In this document: positions 40,670 to 49,192 of the stretch, one piece after another | Layout of the letters: each line of letters starts with the position of its first letter | Numbering within the stretch: position 1 is the first letter of the stretch | Source of the DNA: Leisingera thetidis | GTDB lineage: Bacteria > Pseudomonadota > Alphaproteobacteria > Rhodobacterales > Rhodobacteraceae | DNA: 64,000 nt | Reading direction: 5' to 3' | NCBI RefSeq assembly: GCF_025857195.1 | Contig: NZ_CP109787.1 | Coordinates: 747,501 to 811,500 of the forward strand | Program-made: the position numbers and the translations under genes | The notes under the pieces: generated by a model | What the model was told of the DNA's origin: nothing | Database searches by the model: none | What the model saw: the letters and a program-made list of their open reading frames with translations, nothing else

Positions 40670-41893
40670 ATGCGGCTGGCGGTCATCGTCACGGAATACC
40701 CGAAATTCACCGAAACTTTCATCCTGCGGGATGTGCTGAAGTTTCTGGAGTTCGGGGCAGAGGTGCGGCTGTACCACCTCTCGCCTTACAACACGGATGA
40801 AGTGTTGCATGACTTCGCCAGGCCGACGCAGGCGGTTGCCCGCCATGTCGGGCTGGTCAGCCCGCGCACCCTGGCCAGTTTCGGCGCAAGGCTGGGCCGC
40901 ATGGCCGGTCCGCTGGCCGTGATCGGCGCGCAGCAGGGCGGCAGGCCGGTGCTGGCCGGGAAGTCCGCTGTGGTCTCGGTTGCCGCCAGTGCAATTGCGC
41001 GGGAACTGGCGGAATGGGGCGCCGATCATGTACACGCGGAATTTGCCGGCCACCCGGCGACAGCGGCCTGGGTGATCCATCGGCTGACCGGCATTCCCTA
41101 TTCGGTCAGCTGCCGCGCCCATGATATCTTCCGCACCCAGCGGCTGCTGGCGGAAAAGCTGGGCGAGGCGGCGTTTGTGCGCACCATCAGCAAGTACGGG
41201 CGCGACTTTCTGGCCAATCATGTCCGCGGCCTGCGCGCCGAAGAGATCCAGGTGATCCACTCCAGCGTCGATGTGGAGGCGATCCCGCAGCTGGACCCGC
41301 CGCCGCAGGAGGGGCCGTTCCACGTGGTCTATGTCGGCTCCTTGCAGGTGCGCAAGGGCGTGGACCTGCTGCTGCGGGCTCTGGCGGCGATGAAGATCCC
41401 GGAGTGGCGCTGCTCATTGGCCGGGGACGGGCCGGAACGCGACAGGCTGCAGGCGCTGGCGGCAGAGCTGGGCCTGGGAGACCGGGTGTCCTTTCTGGGC
41501 AAGCAGGATTTTGCGGCGGTGAGCCGGCTCTACGAATGCGCCAATGTGATTGCCGCACCGTCGGTGATCGGCCCGTCGGGGCGTACCGAGGGCATTCCCA
41601 ATGTGGCGATCGAGGGGCTGGCGTTCCAGCGGCCGGTGATCTCCACCAATGTTTCGGGCATTCCTGAACTGATCCGCCCCGGCCGGACCGGCTTCCTGAT
41701 CGAACCGGGTTCGGCCGCGGAGCTGGTGCAGGCGCTGGAGGCGGTCCATGCCGATCCCGCGGCGGCCTATGCCATTGCCCGGCAGGGGCGGGCGTTGGTG
41801 GAGGAGGAGTTCTCGCTGGCGGTCAATGCGCGCCGCCAGTTCGACCTGTTCCGCGCTCATTCCGCGGCGGCGCTGGGGAGGGCGGCGGAATGA
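40670..41893 (+). CDS. Glycosyltransferase family 4 (407 aa)
   Basis: The start at ATG 40670 is one base after the polymerase stop. GT-B features: N-terminal TEYPKFTETFILRD, common in colanic-acid WcaL-like enzymes, a C-terminal IHSSVDVE...VVYVGSLQVRKGVDLLLRAL, GDGPERDRLQ, and EX7E motif EGIPNVAIE. Adds a sugar to the lipid-linked repeat unit. Confidence 0.95.
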   Translation: MRLAVIVTEYPKFTETFILRDVLKFLEFGAEVRLYHLSPYNTDEVLHDFARPTQAVARHVGLVSPRTLASFGARLGRMAGPLAVIGAQQGGRPVLAGKSAVVSVAASAIARELAEWGADHVHAEFAGHPATAAWVIHRLTGIPYSVSCRAHDIFRTQRLLAEKLGEAAFVRTISKYGRDFLANHVRGLRAEEIQVIHSSVDVEAIPQLDPPPQEGPFHVVYVGSLQVRKGVDLLLRALAAMKIPEWRCSLAGDGPERDRLQALAAELGLGDRVSFLGKQDFAAVSRLYECANVIAAPSVIGPSGRTEGIPNVAIEGLAFQRPVISTNVSGIPELIRPGRTGFLIEPGSAAELVQALEAVHADPAAAYAIARQGRALVEEEFSLAVNARRQFDLFRAHSAAALGRAAE

Positions 41894-43053
41894 TGCTGCT
41901 GTTCTGGATATGCGCCGGGCTGGTGGCTTTCTCGCTTGCGGGGTACGGGGTCCTGTGGTGCGCGATTGCTGCGGTGGCGGGGTGCCGGGTGCAGCTGCCG
42001 CCGGAGCAGCCGGTGCGCGCCACGGTGCTGATTGCCGCCCGCAACGAGGAAGCCGCGATCCGGGCCAAGCTGGAAACCATCCTGAAGCAGGACTGCGGGC
42101 CGCATCGGGTGGATGTTCTGGTGGTCTCCGATGGCTCGGAAGATGCAACGCTGGCGCAGGCGCTGTCGCTGAACAGCCCGCGTATCCGCGCCTTCCAGAC
42201 GGCGGAGCATGGCGGCAAGGCGCAGGCGCTGACCGCCGGACTGGCGCGGATCGAGGCGGATGTGGTGATTTTCTCCGATGCCAACAGCATGCTGGCGCCG
42301 GGCGCCCTCCGGCACCTGCTGGCGCCTTTTGCCCGGCCGGACACCGGCGGGGTTTGCGGACGGCTGCTGCCGCAGCGCTGCAAGAGCCGTGGCGGCTGGC
42401 TGGCCCGTGCCGAACGGCTGTTCTGGACCTACGATTCCCTACTGAAGGCGGCGGAGAACCGGCTCGGCGGGGCGGTCTCAGCCCAAGGCACGCTATATGC
42501 CATGCGGCGGCAGCTGGTGCCGGAGCGGGTGCCCGGTGATGTGGCGGATGACTTTTATATTTCGGTGCAGGCCCCGGCCCGGCACCGGCGGCTGGTGTTT
42601 GAGCCGCGTGCGGTGGCGCAGGAGCAGGTGAGCAGCCATACCGGCGACGAGTTCATGCGCCGGGTGCGCTCCACCGAGCGCGGCTGGCGCGCCCTGATGC
42701 GGATGCGCCGTCTGATGAATCCGGGTCGGCACGGGATTTACGCGCTGCAGCTGCTGTTTCACAAGGGATTGCGGCGGATGGTGGCCTTCCTGCTGCCGCT
42801 GCTGCTGCTGCTGAGCCTCGCCGCTGCCGCAGAGTCCGGAGGCATTTACACCGTTGGCTTGCTGGCACAGCTGCTGGTCTACGGCCTTGGCGCCGGGCCG
42901 CTGTTGTGGCCCGCGCTGGGGCGGCTGCCCGGGACAGGTCCGGCCCGGTTTTTCGTGATGGGCCATGCGGCGATGGGCTTTGGCATTCTGCGGGCGATGG
43001 CCGGGGTGCACAGCGTGCGCTGGGCACCCGCGCGGAGGATGGCGGATGAATAG
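41890..43053 (+). CDS. Glycosyltransferase family 2, membrane-bound (387 aa)
   Basis: ATGA overlap with the previous gene. One N-terminal TM helix, then the GT-A domain: TVLIAARNEEAAIRAKLE, VLVVSDGSEDAT, VVIFSDANSML (metal-binding Asp), and two or more C-terminal TM helices (~300-350). Resembles processive-type GT2 enzymes, but the acceptor region (ERGWRALMRMRR) differs from QxxRW. Confidence 0.92.
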   Translation: MMLLFWICAGLVAFSLAGYGVLWCAIAAVAGCRVQLPPEQPVRATVLIAARNEEAAIRAKLETILKQDCGPHRVDVLVVSDGSEDATLAQALSLNSPRIRAFQTAEHGGKAQALTAGLARIEADVVIFSDANSMLAPGALRHLLAPFARPDTGGVCGRLLPQRCKSRGGWLARAERLFWTYDSLLKAAENRLGGAVSAQGTLYAMRRQLVPERVPGDVADDFYISVQAPARHRRLVFEPRAVAQEQVSSHTGDEFMRRVRSTERGWRALMRMRRLMNPGRHGIYALQLLFHKGLRRMVAFLLPLLLLLSLAAAAESGGIYTVGLLAQLLVYGLGAGPLLWPALGRLPGTGPARFFVMGHAAMGFGILRAMAGVHSVRWAPARRMADE

Positions 43054-44221
43054 CTGTTCGGTCATCCGCAGCGCGCAGCCGGAGGCGCTGGACACCCGGG
43101 TGTTGACCTGCTGGGAGGATTTTGCCGCTCTGGAAGCGGATTGGCGCGCCATGCACGAAAGCTGCCGCGGGCGGCTTTTCTCCTCCTTTGACTGGCTGGC
43201 CGCGCAGTATGCGGGATTCGGGGTGCCCGGCGAGCTGCGGGTTGTCACGGTCTGGCAGGCCGGGATGATGGTGGCGGCCGCGCCGATGTGCCTGGTCCGG
43301 CAGCGGGCCAGCAAGCTGCTGCCCTTCTACCGTCCCCGGGTGCTGACCGGCTGGCTGTGCAATTATTCGGGTTTCTTCGAGTTTCTGGCCAGCAGCCGCG
43401 AAACCCTGCGGGTGCTGCTGGCAGCGGTATGCAAGGCCGCGCCGCGGGCCGGGATCGAACTGCCCATGTTCCGGGTCTGCACCCGGGATGTGTTCACCAC
43501 CCGCTGCCTGCGCCTGAGCGGCTTGGAACTGTGGCAGGACCGGGAGCAGGACAGCTCGCTGGCGGAAAACCTTGCCGATTGGGACAGCTACTGCCAGACC
43601 CGCAGCCGGTCTTTCCGCAAGAAGGTCCGCGTCAGCGGCAAGCAGCTGAAACAGGCCAAGGCGGAAACAGAAGCCTATACCGGGCCGGCAGAGGCGCCGG
43701 TGCAAAGGATGATTGCCTTGTCGCGGCGCTCCTGGAAGCAGAAATCGGGCACCGGGCTGGCTGCGCTGGACGGCGGCGATGCGTTCCTGTGCGAATTTTG
43801 GCGCAGGTTTGCCGGGCGGAAATGCGGCAGCCTGGTTTTGATGCGTGCTGAGGAAAAGGACATCGCGTCCTTCTGCGCGGTGCGCTGCCAGGACACCTGG
43901 TACGGACTGTTCACGGAATTTGACGAAGCATATTCGGACCTGTCGCCGGGCCGCTCCATTTTGTATCTGGGATTGCAGACGGTGATCGGGAAAGGCGAGC
44001 CCGTGCGTTTCGAGTTCGGACGCCGGACCCACTTCCTGAAGGATTTTGAAACCGGATCTTACCAGCTCCGGCGGGTGCGGGGCGTGCGGCGGGGCAGCCG
44101 CGTCTATTGGCTGCTGAAACTTGAGGACTTGCTGCGCGAGCTGACCGGGCTGCGCGGCCTGCTGCCAAGAAGGAAGCCGCGGCGCGCGGACGTTCTGGCA
44201 AATGACGGAGAGAGGCTGTGA
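43046..44221 (+). CDS. GNAT/CelD-like acyltransferase (391 aa)
   Basis: The start at ATG 43046 overlaps the previous gene by 8 nt. Same family as the protein at 25713: SSFDWLAAQY near the N-terminus, SRSFRKKVRVSGKQLKQAKAE, and YGLFTEFDEAYSDLSPGRSILYLG. C-terminus is basic (LPRRKPRRADV). Likely modifies the polysaccharide repeat unit. Confidence 0.85.
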   Translation: MNSCSVIRSAQPEALDTRVLTCWEDFAALEADWRAMHESCRGRLFSSFDWLAAQYAGFGVPGELRVVTVWQAGMMVAAAPMCLVRQRASKLLPFYRPRVLTGWLCNYSGFFEFLASSRETLRVLLAAVCKAAPRAGIELPMFRVCTRDVFTTRCLRLSGLELWQDREQDSSLAENLADWDSYCQTRSRSFRKKVRVSGKQLKQAKAETEAYTGPAEAPVQRMIALSRRSWKQKSGTGLAALDGGDAFLCEFWRRFAGRKCGSLVLMRAEEKDIASFCAVRCQDTWYGLFTEFDEAYSDLSPGRSILYLGLQTVIGKGEPVRFEFGRRTHFLKDFETGSYQLRRVRGVRRGSRVYWLLKLEDLLRELTGLRGLLPRRKPRRADVLANDGERL

Positions 44222-45330
44222 CCGTGCTGCAGCCGTTCAGCGCCGGCACTGCGGGAATTCGCATCAGCATGGATCAGGTGCCGCCGCAAAGGATCCGCAG
44301 AAAACTGGAGGCCTTTCTGGAAACCTGCCCGCCGGCGGGCTGGCTGCAGCACCCGGATTTCACCGCAAACTGCCCGCCGCCGCCGCGCCACCGCTACCTG
44401 ATGCTGACAGCCTGCTTTCCGGACGGCGGCATTGCCGGATTTGGCGTCGCGCGCCTGACCCGGCTGGCGCCGGGCCGCTACCTGGCGAATTTCCGGCGCG
44501 GGCCGGTCACCCGCACGCCGGAATGCCTGGCCCGGATCCTGCCGGGAATCGCGGCGCGGCTGCGGCAGGCCGGCTGCTGCTCGATGCAGCTGAACCCACG
44601 CTGGAGCGGCGGGGAAGCCGCGCAGCAAGTCTGCGCAATTCTGGAAGCGGCGGGCGGGGTTCAGCTGCCTGCGAGCGGTCAGGCGCAGCACCGGTACACG
44701 GCGCTGGTTGATCTGGGCGGATCACCGGAGCAGCTGCTGGCCCGGCTGAAACAACGCTGCCGACGGCAGATCCGCAAAGCGGAAAAAGCGGGGATTGCGG
44801 TGCGCCCGGCCGGATCTTTGGAAGAGGCCATGCGGTTCGAACCGCTGATGCAGTCATTCTTCCGCGCCCGCGGGCTGGGGCTTGAAGCGGTTCCGCCTGT
44901 GGCGGCGCAATGGCAGATGACCCGCAGCAAGGGCGCTTTCCTGCTGGCCTGGCAGCAGGAAAGGCTGGTGGCGGGCCATGTCATGATTGCCGATGGCAGC
45001 CGGGCGTTCTGGCTTGTTCTGGCCCGCAGCGAAGACAAGTCCAGCGCCGCCGCCGGGTATCCGCTGGTTTGGGAGGCGATGAAAACCGCACAGGCACAGG
45101 GGTTTGCCCAGTATGACATGGCAGGGGCAGCAGCGCTGTCCGGCGACGGGGCCGAAGCGGACCCGGCCGGCGCCAGAAACCGGGCTCAGTTCAAATCGGC
45201 CTTCAACCCCGGCATCGTGCCTCTGGTGCCCGCCTATGTGCTGCCCTTGCGCCAGCCCGGCCATGCGGTGCTGTTCAACCTGCGCCGCGCCTATCGCGCG
45301 CTGCGGGCGGAAGCGAGGCTGAGGGCATGA
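44218..45330 (+). CDS. FemAB-like aminoacyl/acyltransferase (370 aa)
   Basis: GTG start at 44218 overlapping the previous stop (GTGA). Two GNAT-like halves in FemAB fashion: WLQHPDF, and LVDLGGSPEQLLARLKQRCRRQIRKAEKAGIAV (a typical FemX/FemAB signature), GHVMIADGSRAFWLVLARSED, and YDMAGAAAL. In peptidoglycan enzymes of this family aminoacyl-tRNA is the donor; in this locus a glycan target is likelier, by inference. Confidence 0.85.
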   Translation: MTVLQPFSAGTAGIRISMDQVPPQRIRRKLEAFLETCPPAGWLQHPDFTANCPPPPRHRYLMLTACFPDGGIAGFGVARLTRLAPGRYLANFRRGPVTRTPECLARILPGIAARLRQAGCCSMQLNPRWSGGEAAQQVCAILEAAGGVQLPASGQAQHRYTALVDLGGSPEQLLARLKQRCRRQIRKAEKAGIAVRPAGSLEEAMRFEPLMQSFFRARGLGLEAVPPVAAQWQMTRSKGAFLLAWQQERLVAGHVMIADGSRAFWLVLARSEDKSSAAAGYPLVWEAMKTAQAQGFAQYDMAGAAALSGDGAEADPAGARNRAQFKSAFNPGIVPLVPAYVLPLRQPGHAVLFNLRRAYRALRAEARLRA

Positions 45331-46262
45331 GCGCGGCGCGGGCCATTCCCATCTTTGTGCTGGGGCTGCAGCGCTCCGGGACGACGCTTGCGGCCAATCT
45401 GCTGGCGGCTCAGCCAGGCATTGCAGCAGTGGCCGCGGACCATCACCACGGTGTGCATGAAAGCGTCTTTTTCTCCCATTTCGCGCCTTCGATGGAACCC
45501 TGGCCGGCCGCCGGCTGGCGCGCGGATGCGGCGGGGGATTTCCTGGCCAGCGAATACTACCGGCTGACCGGGCTGAGACGCAGCTGGGGCGAAGACGCGG
45601 CAAAGGCGAGCGCCAGCCCGGCTGAATTGTTCTGCCGGGTGATGGATGCGGTGGCGCTGCGCGAAGGGGCCACTGCCTGGGTCGAGAAATCGCCGCATCA
45701 CACACTGCTGGCGGAAACCATTGCCAAGGCGCTGCCGACGGCTTTGTTCCTCTGTGTGAGCCGCCGGATTCCGGGGTTTCTGCGCTCACGGCTTTGGTCT
45801 TATGGCCGCTCTCCGCCGCCATACCCGCGCCGGGCGGTGCTGATCGGGCGAGCCTGTGCCTCGAACGTGTTCCACGAGCGCTATATGCGCCGCCTGCGCC
45901 GGCAACTGGGGGCGCAGCGGGTGTTTGCCGTGGACTTCGACAGCCTGCGCGCACGCCCTGGTCCGGCGCTGGAGCCTTTGCTTGCGGCGGCCGGGCTGGA
46001 GGCAGGTGCCCTGCAGCCGCCTGAATATGCGCCGAATTCAAGCTTTTCCAGCCAAAGCCAGCGCAGGCAGGCACTGACGGTCGCAGATCTGGCGGCGGCC
46101 AGAGTGTCGGAAACTATGGCAAGGGCGGTGCCGCAGGTGCTGCTTTCCGCAATGCAGCGGCGCATTGCCCGCCGCAGGCCGCCAGTGTTTCCGGCCTGGG
46201 TCTGGCCAGCCGCAGCAGGCGGCTCCGTCCGCGGACACCTGCCGCGGAAACCGCTGAAATAG
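45327..46262 (+). CDS. Sulfotransferase family protein (311 aa)
   Basis: ATGA overlap. The PAPS 5'-phosphosulfate-binding loop is seen near the N-terminus (FVLGLQRSGTTLAANLLAA), followed by ATAWVEKSPHHTLLAETI (catalytic region) and FLCVSRRIPGFLRS, replacing the usual R-x-P...S 3'-phosphate motif. Presumably adds sulfate to the exopolysaccharide or a precursor. Sulfated polymers are common in marine bacteria. Confidence 0.85.
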   Translation: MSAARAIPIFVLGLQRSGTTLAANLLAAQPGIAAVAADHHHGVHESVFFSHFAPSMEPWPAAGWRADAAGDFLASEYYRLTGLRRSWGEDAAKASASPAELFCRVMDAVALREGATAWVEKSPHHTLLAETIAKALPTALFLCVSRRIPGFLRSRLWSYGRSPPPYPRRAVLIGRACASNVFHERYMRRLRRQLGAQRVFAVDFDSLRARPGPALEPLLAAAGLEAGALQPPEYAPNSSFSSQSQRRQALTVADLAAARVSETMARAVPQVLLSAMQRRIARRRPPVFPAWVWPAAAGGSVRGHLPRKPLK

Positions 46263-46275
46263 AGAGGAGACAGGA

Positions 46276-47373
46276 ATGCAGTCCCTGCGCGTTGAGATCG
46301 CGGACAGCCTGCCGGCCTTGCTGGCGCTGGAGGATCAGCTGGCGGCGCTGGCTGCGGCTGCCGGGGCCGGCGCCTATGACCGGCCCGGCTTCTTCCTTCC
46401 GTGGGCGCGGGCGGCTGTTGCCACGGGCCAGAGGCCGGCCTGCCTTTGCCTCTGGCGCGGGCCGGAGCTGGCCGGGTTTGTGCCGGTATTCCGCCGCCGG
46501 GACTGGAAGGCGGCGCTGGCCTGGCGCGGCGGTCCGCCGCTGTTCGGCTCTTCGCCGGCCTTCGATCTGCTGTTTGCGCCACAGGAGAACGAAGCGGAGC
46601 TGACCGCGGCAATGGTGCAGGCGCTGGAACGGATGCGGTGGCTTGACCTTTCCTTTGAAAACCTTCCGGAAGACAACCGTCTGGGCCGCTGCCTCAGCCG
46701 TGCTTTCGAGCGGCGTGGGTACAGTGTCAGGACAAGTCCCGGCCTAGCCTACTTTACCGTGGAAGGCGTGGCGGGCGGTGCGGAGCTGGAGGCGCAGCTG
46801 AGCAGCAAGAACCGCCGCAACCTGCGCGCTGCCGAGAGGAAAACGGCCGCAAGCTGCGAGATCGATCTTTGCACGTCTGACGATGATCCGGAAACGGCGG
46901 TGGGCGTTCTGCGCAAGGTGGTTGCGTCTAGCTGGAAGAACAGCCCGCGCATGCGCATGATCGGGCTGCGGCTGTACGAGGAACAGATCCGCGGCTGTGC
47001 CCGGGACGGAACGCTGCGGTTCTGGTGGGTGTCCCATCAGTCGGAGCCAGTGGCCTTTGCCTTTATTCTGGCCGAGCCGGGCGGGCCGTATCACGGCTAT
47101 TTCACGGCACTTACCGGGAAAGGCTGCGAATTGGGGGCCGGGACCGCGCTGATGTACCTGAGCCTCAAGCACAGTCTCGATGAAGGCGCAGCGATGTTCA
47201 ATCTGTGGTCGGTCCGTCACAACATCAAACGCATGACGAACAGCCGGCTGCAGACGGTGAGCCTGGACATCAGCCGTGCCGGTCTGGGCGCGCGCCTGCG
47301 CCTGGCCGCCGCGGAGCAGCTGCGCCTGCTCCGTCAGGCTGCCCGGACAGAAAAACCCCGCCCGCGGGCCTGA
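46276..47373 (+). CDS. GNAT/FemAB-like acyltransferase (365 aa)
   Basis: Ribosome site GAGAGGAGA upstream. Similar architecture to the three other FemAB/GNAT proteins: SSKNRRNLRAAERKTAASCEIDL (basic segment), FWWVSHQSEPVAFAFILAEPGG, YHGYFTALTGKGCELGAGTALMYLSL, and NLWSVRHNIKR. Last gene of the plus-strand operon; its stop codon lies in the loop of the hairpin at 47356-47386. Confidence 0.85.
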   Translation: MQSLRVEIADSLPALLALEDQLAALAAAAGAGAYDRPGFFLPWARAAVATGQRPACLCLWRGPELAGFVPVFRRRDWKAALAWRGGPPLFGSSPAFDLLFAPQENEAELTAAMVQALERMRWLDLSFENLPEDNRLGRCLSRAFERRGYSVRTSPGLAYFTVEGVAGGAELEAQLSSKNRRNLRAAERKTAASCEIDLCTSDDDPETAVGVLRKVVASSWKNSPRMRMIGLRLYEEQIRGCARDGTLRFWWVSHQSEPVAFAFILAEPGGPYHGYFTALTGKGCELGAGTALMYLSLKHSLDEGAAMFNLWSVRHNIKRMTNSRLQTVSLDISRAGLGARLRLAAAEQLRLLRQAARTEKPRPRA

Positions 47374-47386
47374 GCCGCGGGCGGGG
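47356..47386. terminator. Strong bidirectional terminator hairpin
   Basis: Perfect 12-bp stem CCCCGCCCGCGG / CCGCGGGCGGGG with a 7-nt loop. On the minus strand it is followed by TTTTTC, an ideal intrinsic terminator for the RTX gene whose stop is 35 bp away. It also overlaps the end of the plus-strand exopolysaccharide operon. Confidence 0.85.
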
Positions 47387-47420
47387 CGGGAATTCGGAAG
47401 CGGCCCGGGGGCCTTCCGGA

Positions 47421-48773
47421 TCAGTTGAGCAGGAAGTCGCTGGACGACAGCTCGGAGAAGTTCACACCCTGAAGCAGGATGGAATCGTCACCCTGGGTAA
47501 CCAGGACACCGCCATCCTCGCCGCCGACGTTCTGGAACCGCAAAGTATTGAGCTCCGAGGCAGAGAAATCCAGGTACACCTTGTCGACGCCGATTTCGAA
47601 GTCGGTGATGATGTCCTGTCCGGTGCCGGCGTCAAACACAAAGGTGTCCTTGCCGTTACCGCCCTTGAGCGTGTCATTGCCAGCGCCGCCATGCAGATCA
47701 TCATTGCCGTTGCCGCCGCGCAGGTCGTCATTGCCGCCGCCGCCGCTCAACTCATCGCCCCGGTTGCCGCCTTTCAGCGTGTCCTGGCCGTTGCCGCCCT
47801 TGATGGTGTCGTGACCGCCGCCGCCGCGCAGAATGTCGTTGCCCTTGTAGCCGGCGATATCGTCGTTGCCCCTGTAGGCCTGGATGGCGTCAGCTGCGCC
47901 GGTGCCTTTCAGGACATCGTCATTCGCGGTCCCGCCAATAGTGTTGTAGTCGTCCTCATCCACCGGCGGTTCGATGACCGGGGGCTCGGTCACAGGCGGC
48001 TCGGTGACCGGGGGTTCCGTGACCGGCGGCTGGTTCGGATCGATTTCGTCCACATAAACAGGGTTGGCTTCCGTGCCATTGCGGTAGATCTCGATTGCGT
48101 GCTGAAGCGCGTCCAGCGGGTCCAGCGTGTACTGGCCATCATTGTTGCTGCCCGGCTTGTCAACGGTGACTTCCGCGTTGCGGACTGCCAAAGCGGCATC
48201 ATAGTCGTTGACGTTGGCGGTCAGGCCGATCTGCACCCGGTCAATGTCGCCGTTGGCAGAGCGGGTGTCCATGGTCTGGCCCTGCTCGTCGACAACAAGC
48301 TTGCCATCCAGATACAGCTGGATCTCGCCATTGTTCTCGTTGCCGGGGCGCATGACCACTTTCAGCGAGTACCACTGGCCGGTCTGCAGCAGCTCGTCCT
48401 GGTCGGCGGGCCACAGTTCCTTGATGCCGATCTTGCCGCGTTCCACCCGGATCAGGCCATCGCGCACCTGGATGCGCACACCGGGGTTGAAGCCGCTGCT
48501 GGAGGCGTTGCTCTCCAGGTCAGCCAGATAGATGTGGCTCAGCGGGTAGCCGTCGGGGATCATGAAGTCGAATTCGGCGGTGATCACGCCCGACTCGTCG
48601 GTCGGGTTGATCGCGGTGCTGTAGGTCGATTTGCCGACTTTCGAGCCGGCCGAGCCAGCCCGCATCAGGGTGACGTTGCCGTCCTCCGAGATGTCGACGC
48701 GTCCGTCCTGCAGCTGCAGGATGGTGTTGAATTGGCCGTAGCCGCCAATCGATTTGTAGTCAGTCTGGTACAT
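47421..48773 (-). CDS. RTX protein with lectin/lyase-fold N-terminal domain (450 aa)
   Basis: The start at ATG 48773 has a GAGG site with 8-nt spacing; an upstream GTG at 48791 has none. Residues ~1-215 share the concanavalin-like lyase fold of the 31400 protein (NPGVRIQVRDGLIRVERGKIGIKEL, WYSLKVVMRPG, DRVQIGLTANVND). A proline-rich linker repeats PPVTE three times, then eight or more RTX nonapeptides (GGNGQDTLKG, GGAGNDTLKG) bind Ca2+, followed by a secretion-signal C-terminus. No Sec signal. It is expected to be exported by type I secretion and to act on, or attach to, the exopolysaccharide. Confidence 0.9.
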   Translation of the reverse strand: MYQTDYKSIGGYGQFNTILQLQDGRVDISEDGNVTLMRAGSAGSKVGKSTYSTAINPTDESGVITAEFDFMIPDGYPLSHIYLADLESNASSSGFNPGVRIQVRDGLIRVERGKIGIKELWPADQDELLQTGQWYSLKVVMRPGNENNGEIQLYLDGKLVVDEQGQTMDTRSANGDIDRVQIGLTANVNDYDAALAVRNAEVTVDKPGSNNDGQYTLDPLDALQHAIEIYRNGTEANPVYVDEIDPNQPPVTEPPVTEPPVTEPPVIEPPVDEDDYNTIGGTANDDVLKGTGAADAIQAYRGNDDIAGYKGNDILRGGGGHDTIKGGNGQDTLKGGNRGDELSGGGGNDDLRGGNGNDDLHGGAGNDTLKGGNGKDTFVFDAGTGQDIITDFEIGVDKVYLDFSASELNTLRFQNVGGEDGGVLVTQGDDSILLQGVNFSELSSSDFLLN

Positions 48774-49192
48774 GCCTGTTACCTCATACACACAAGTTCA
48801 TATTCGCGCTTCTTGTGGACTTGACACTTAGCAGAAGGAAACCCCGCGGTTCCGCCGAGCCGTTTTCACAGCGGGAAACTGCCAAGTGGTGGCGGCGGAA
48901 ATGGTGAAAATTCGCTGAAAATGTCTCAAAGACCGGAAGGTGAAGCGCATTGGCGTCAATTTTCCTGATCCTGAGGTTGTGCGCGTCCCGACTTGTGACG
49001 CCTTAGGGGTGTGAGCCCCTGCCGGCAGAACCTGCCAGTGGCGCGAGTCAGGCGCGGCGTGCAGGGCGCAGGCGGGGAACGAAGAGGGAATATCCGGTCC
49101 TGCGCCGCGGCTGAATCACTCCGACCCGCAGAGGGCTGCGGAGAGATGAGCGGCTGCAGGGAGAAATGCCGGCCGGATTGGCCGGGGCGCGA
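48774..49192. other. Intergenic stretch without recognised gene
   Basis: About 400 bp between the RTX gene start and the stop of the M56 peptidase gene. It should hold the RTX gene promoter on the minus strand. No convincing frame. High-GC region at 49000-49190 includes runs without function that I can name. Confidence 0.5.
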
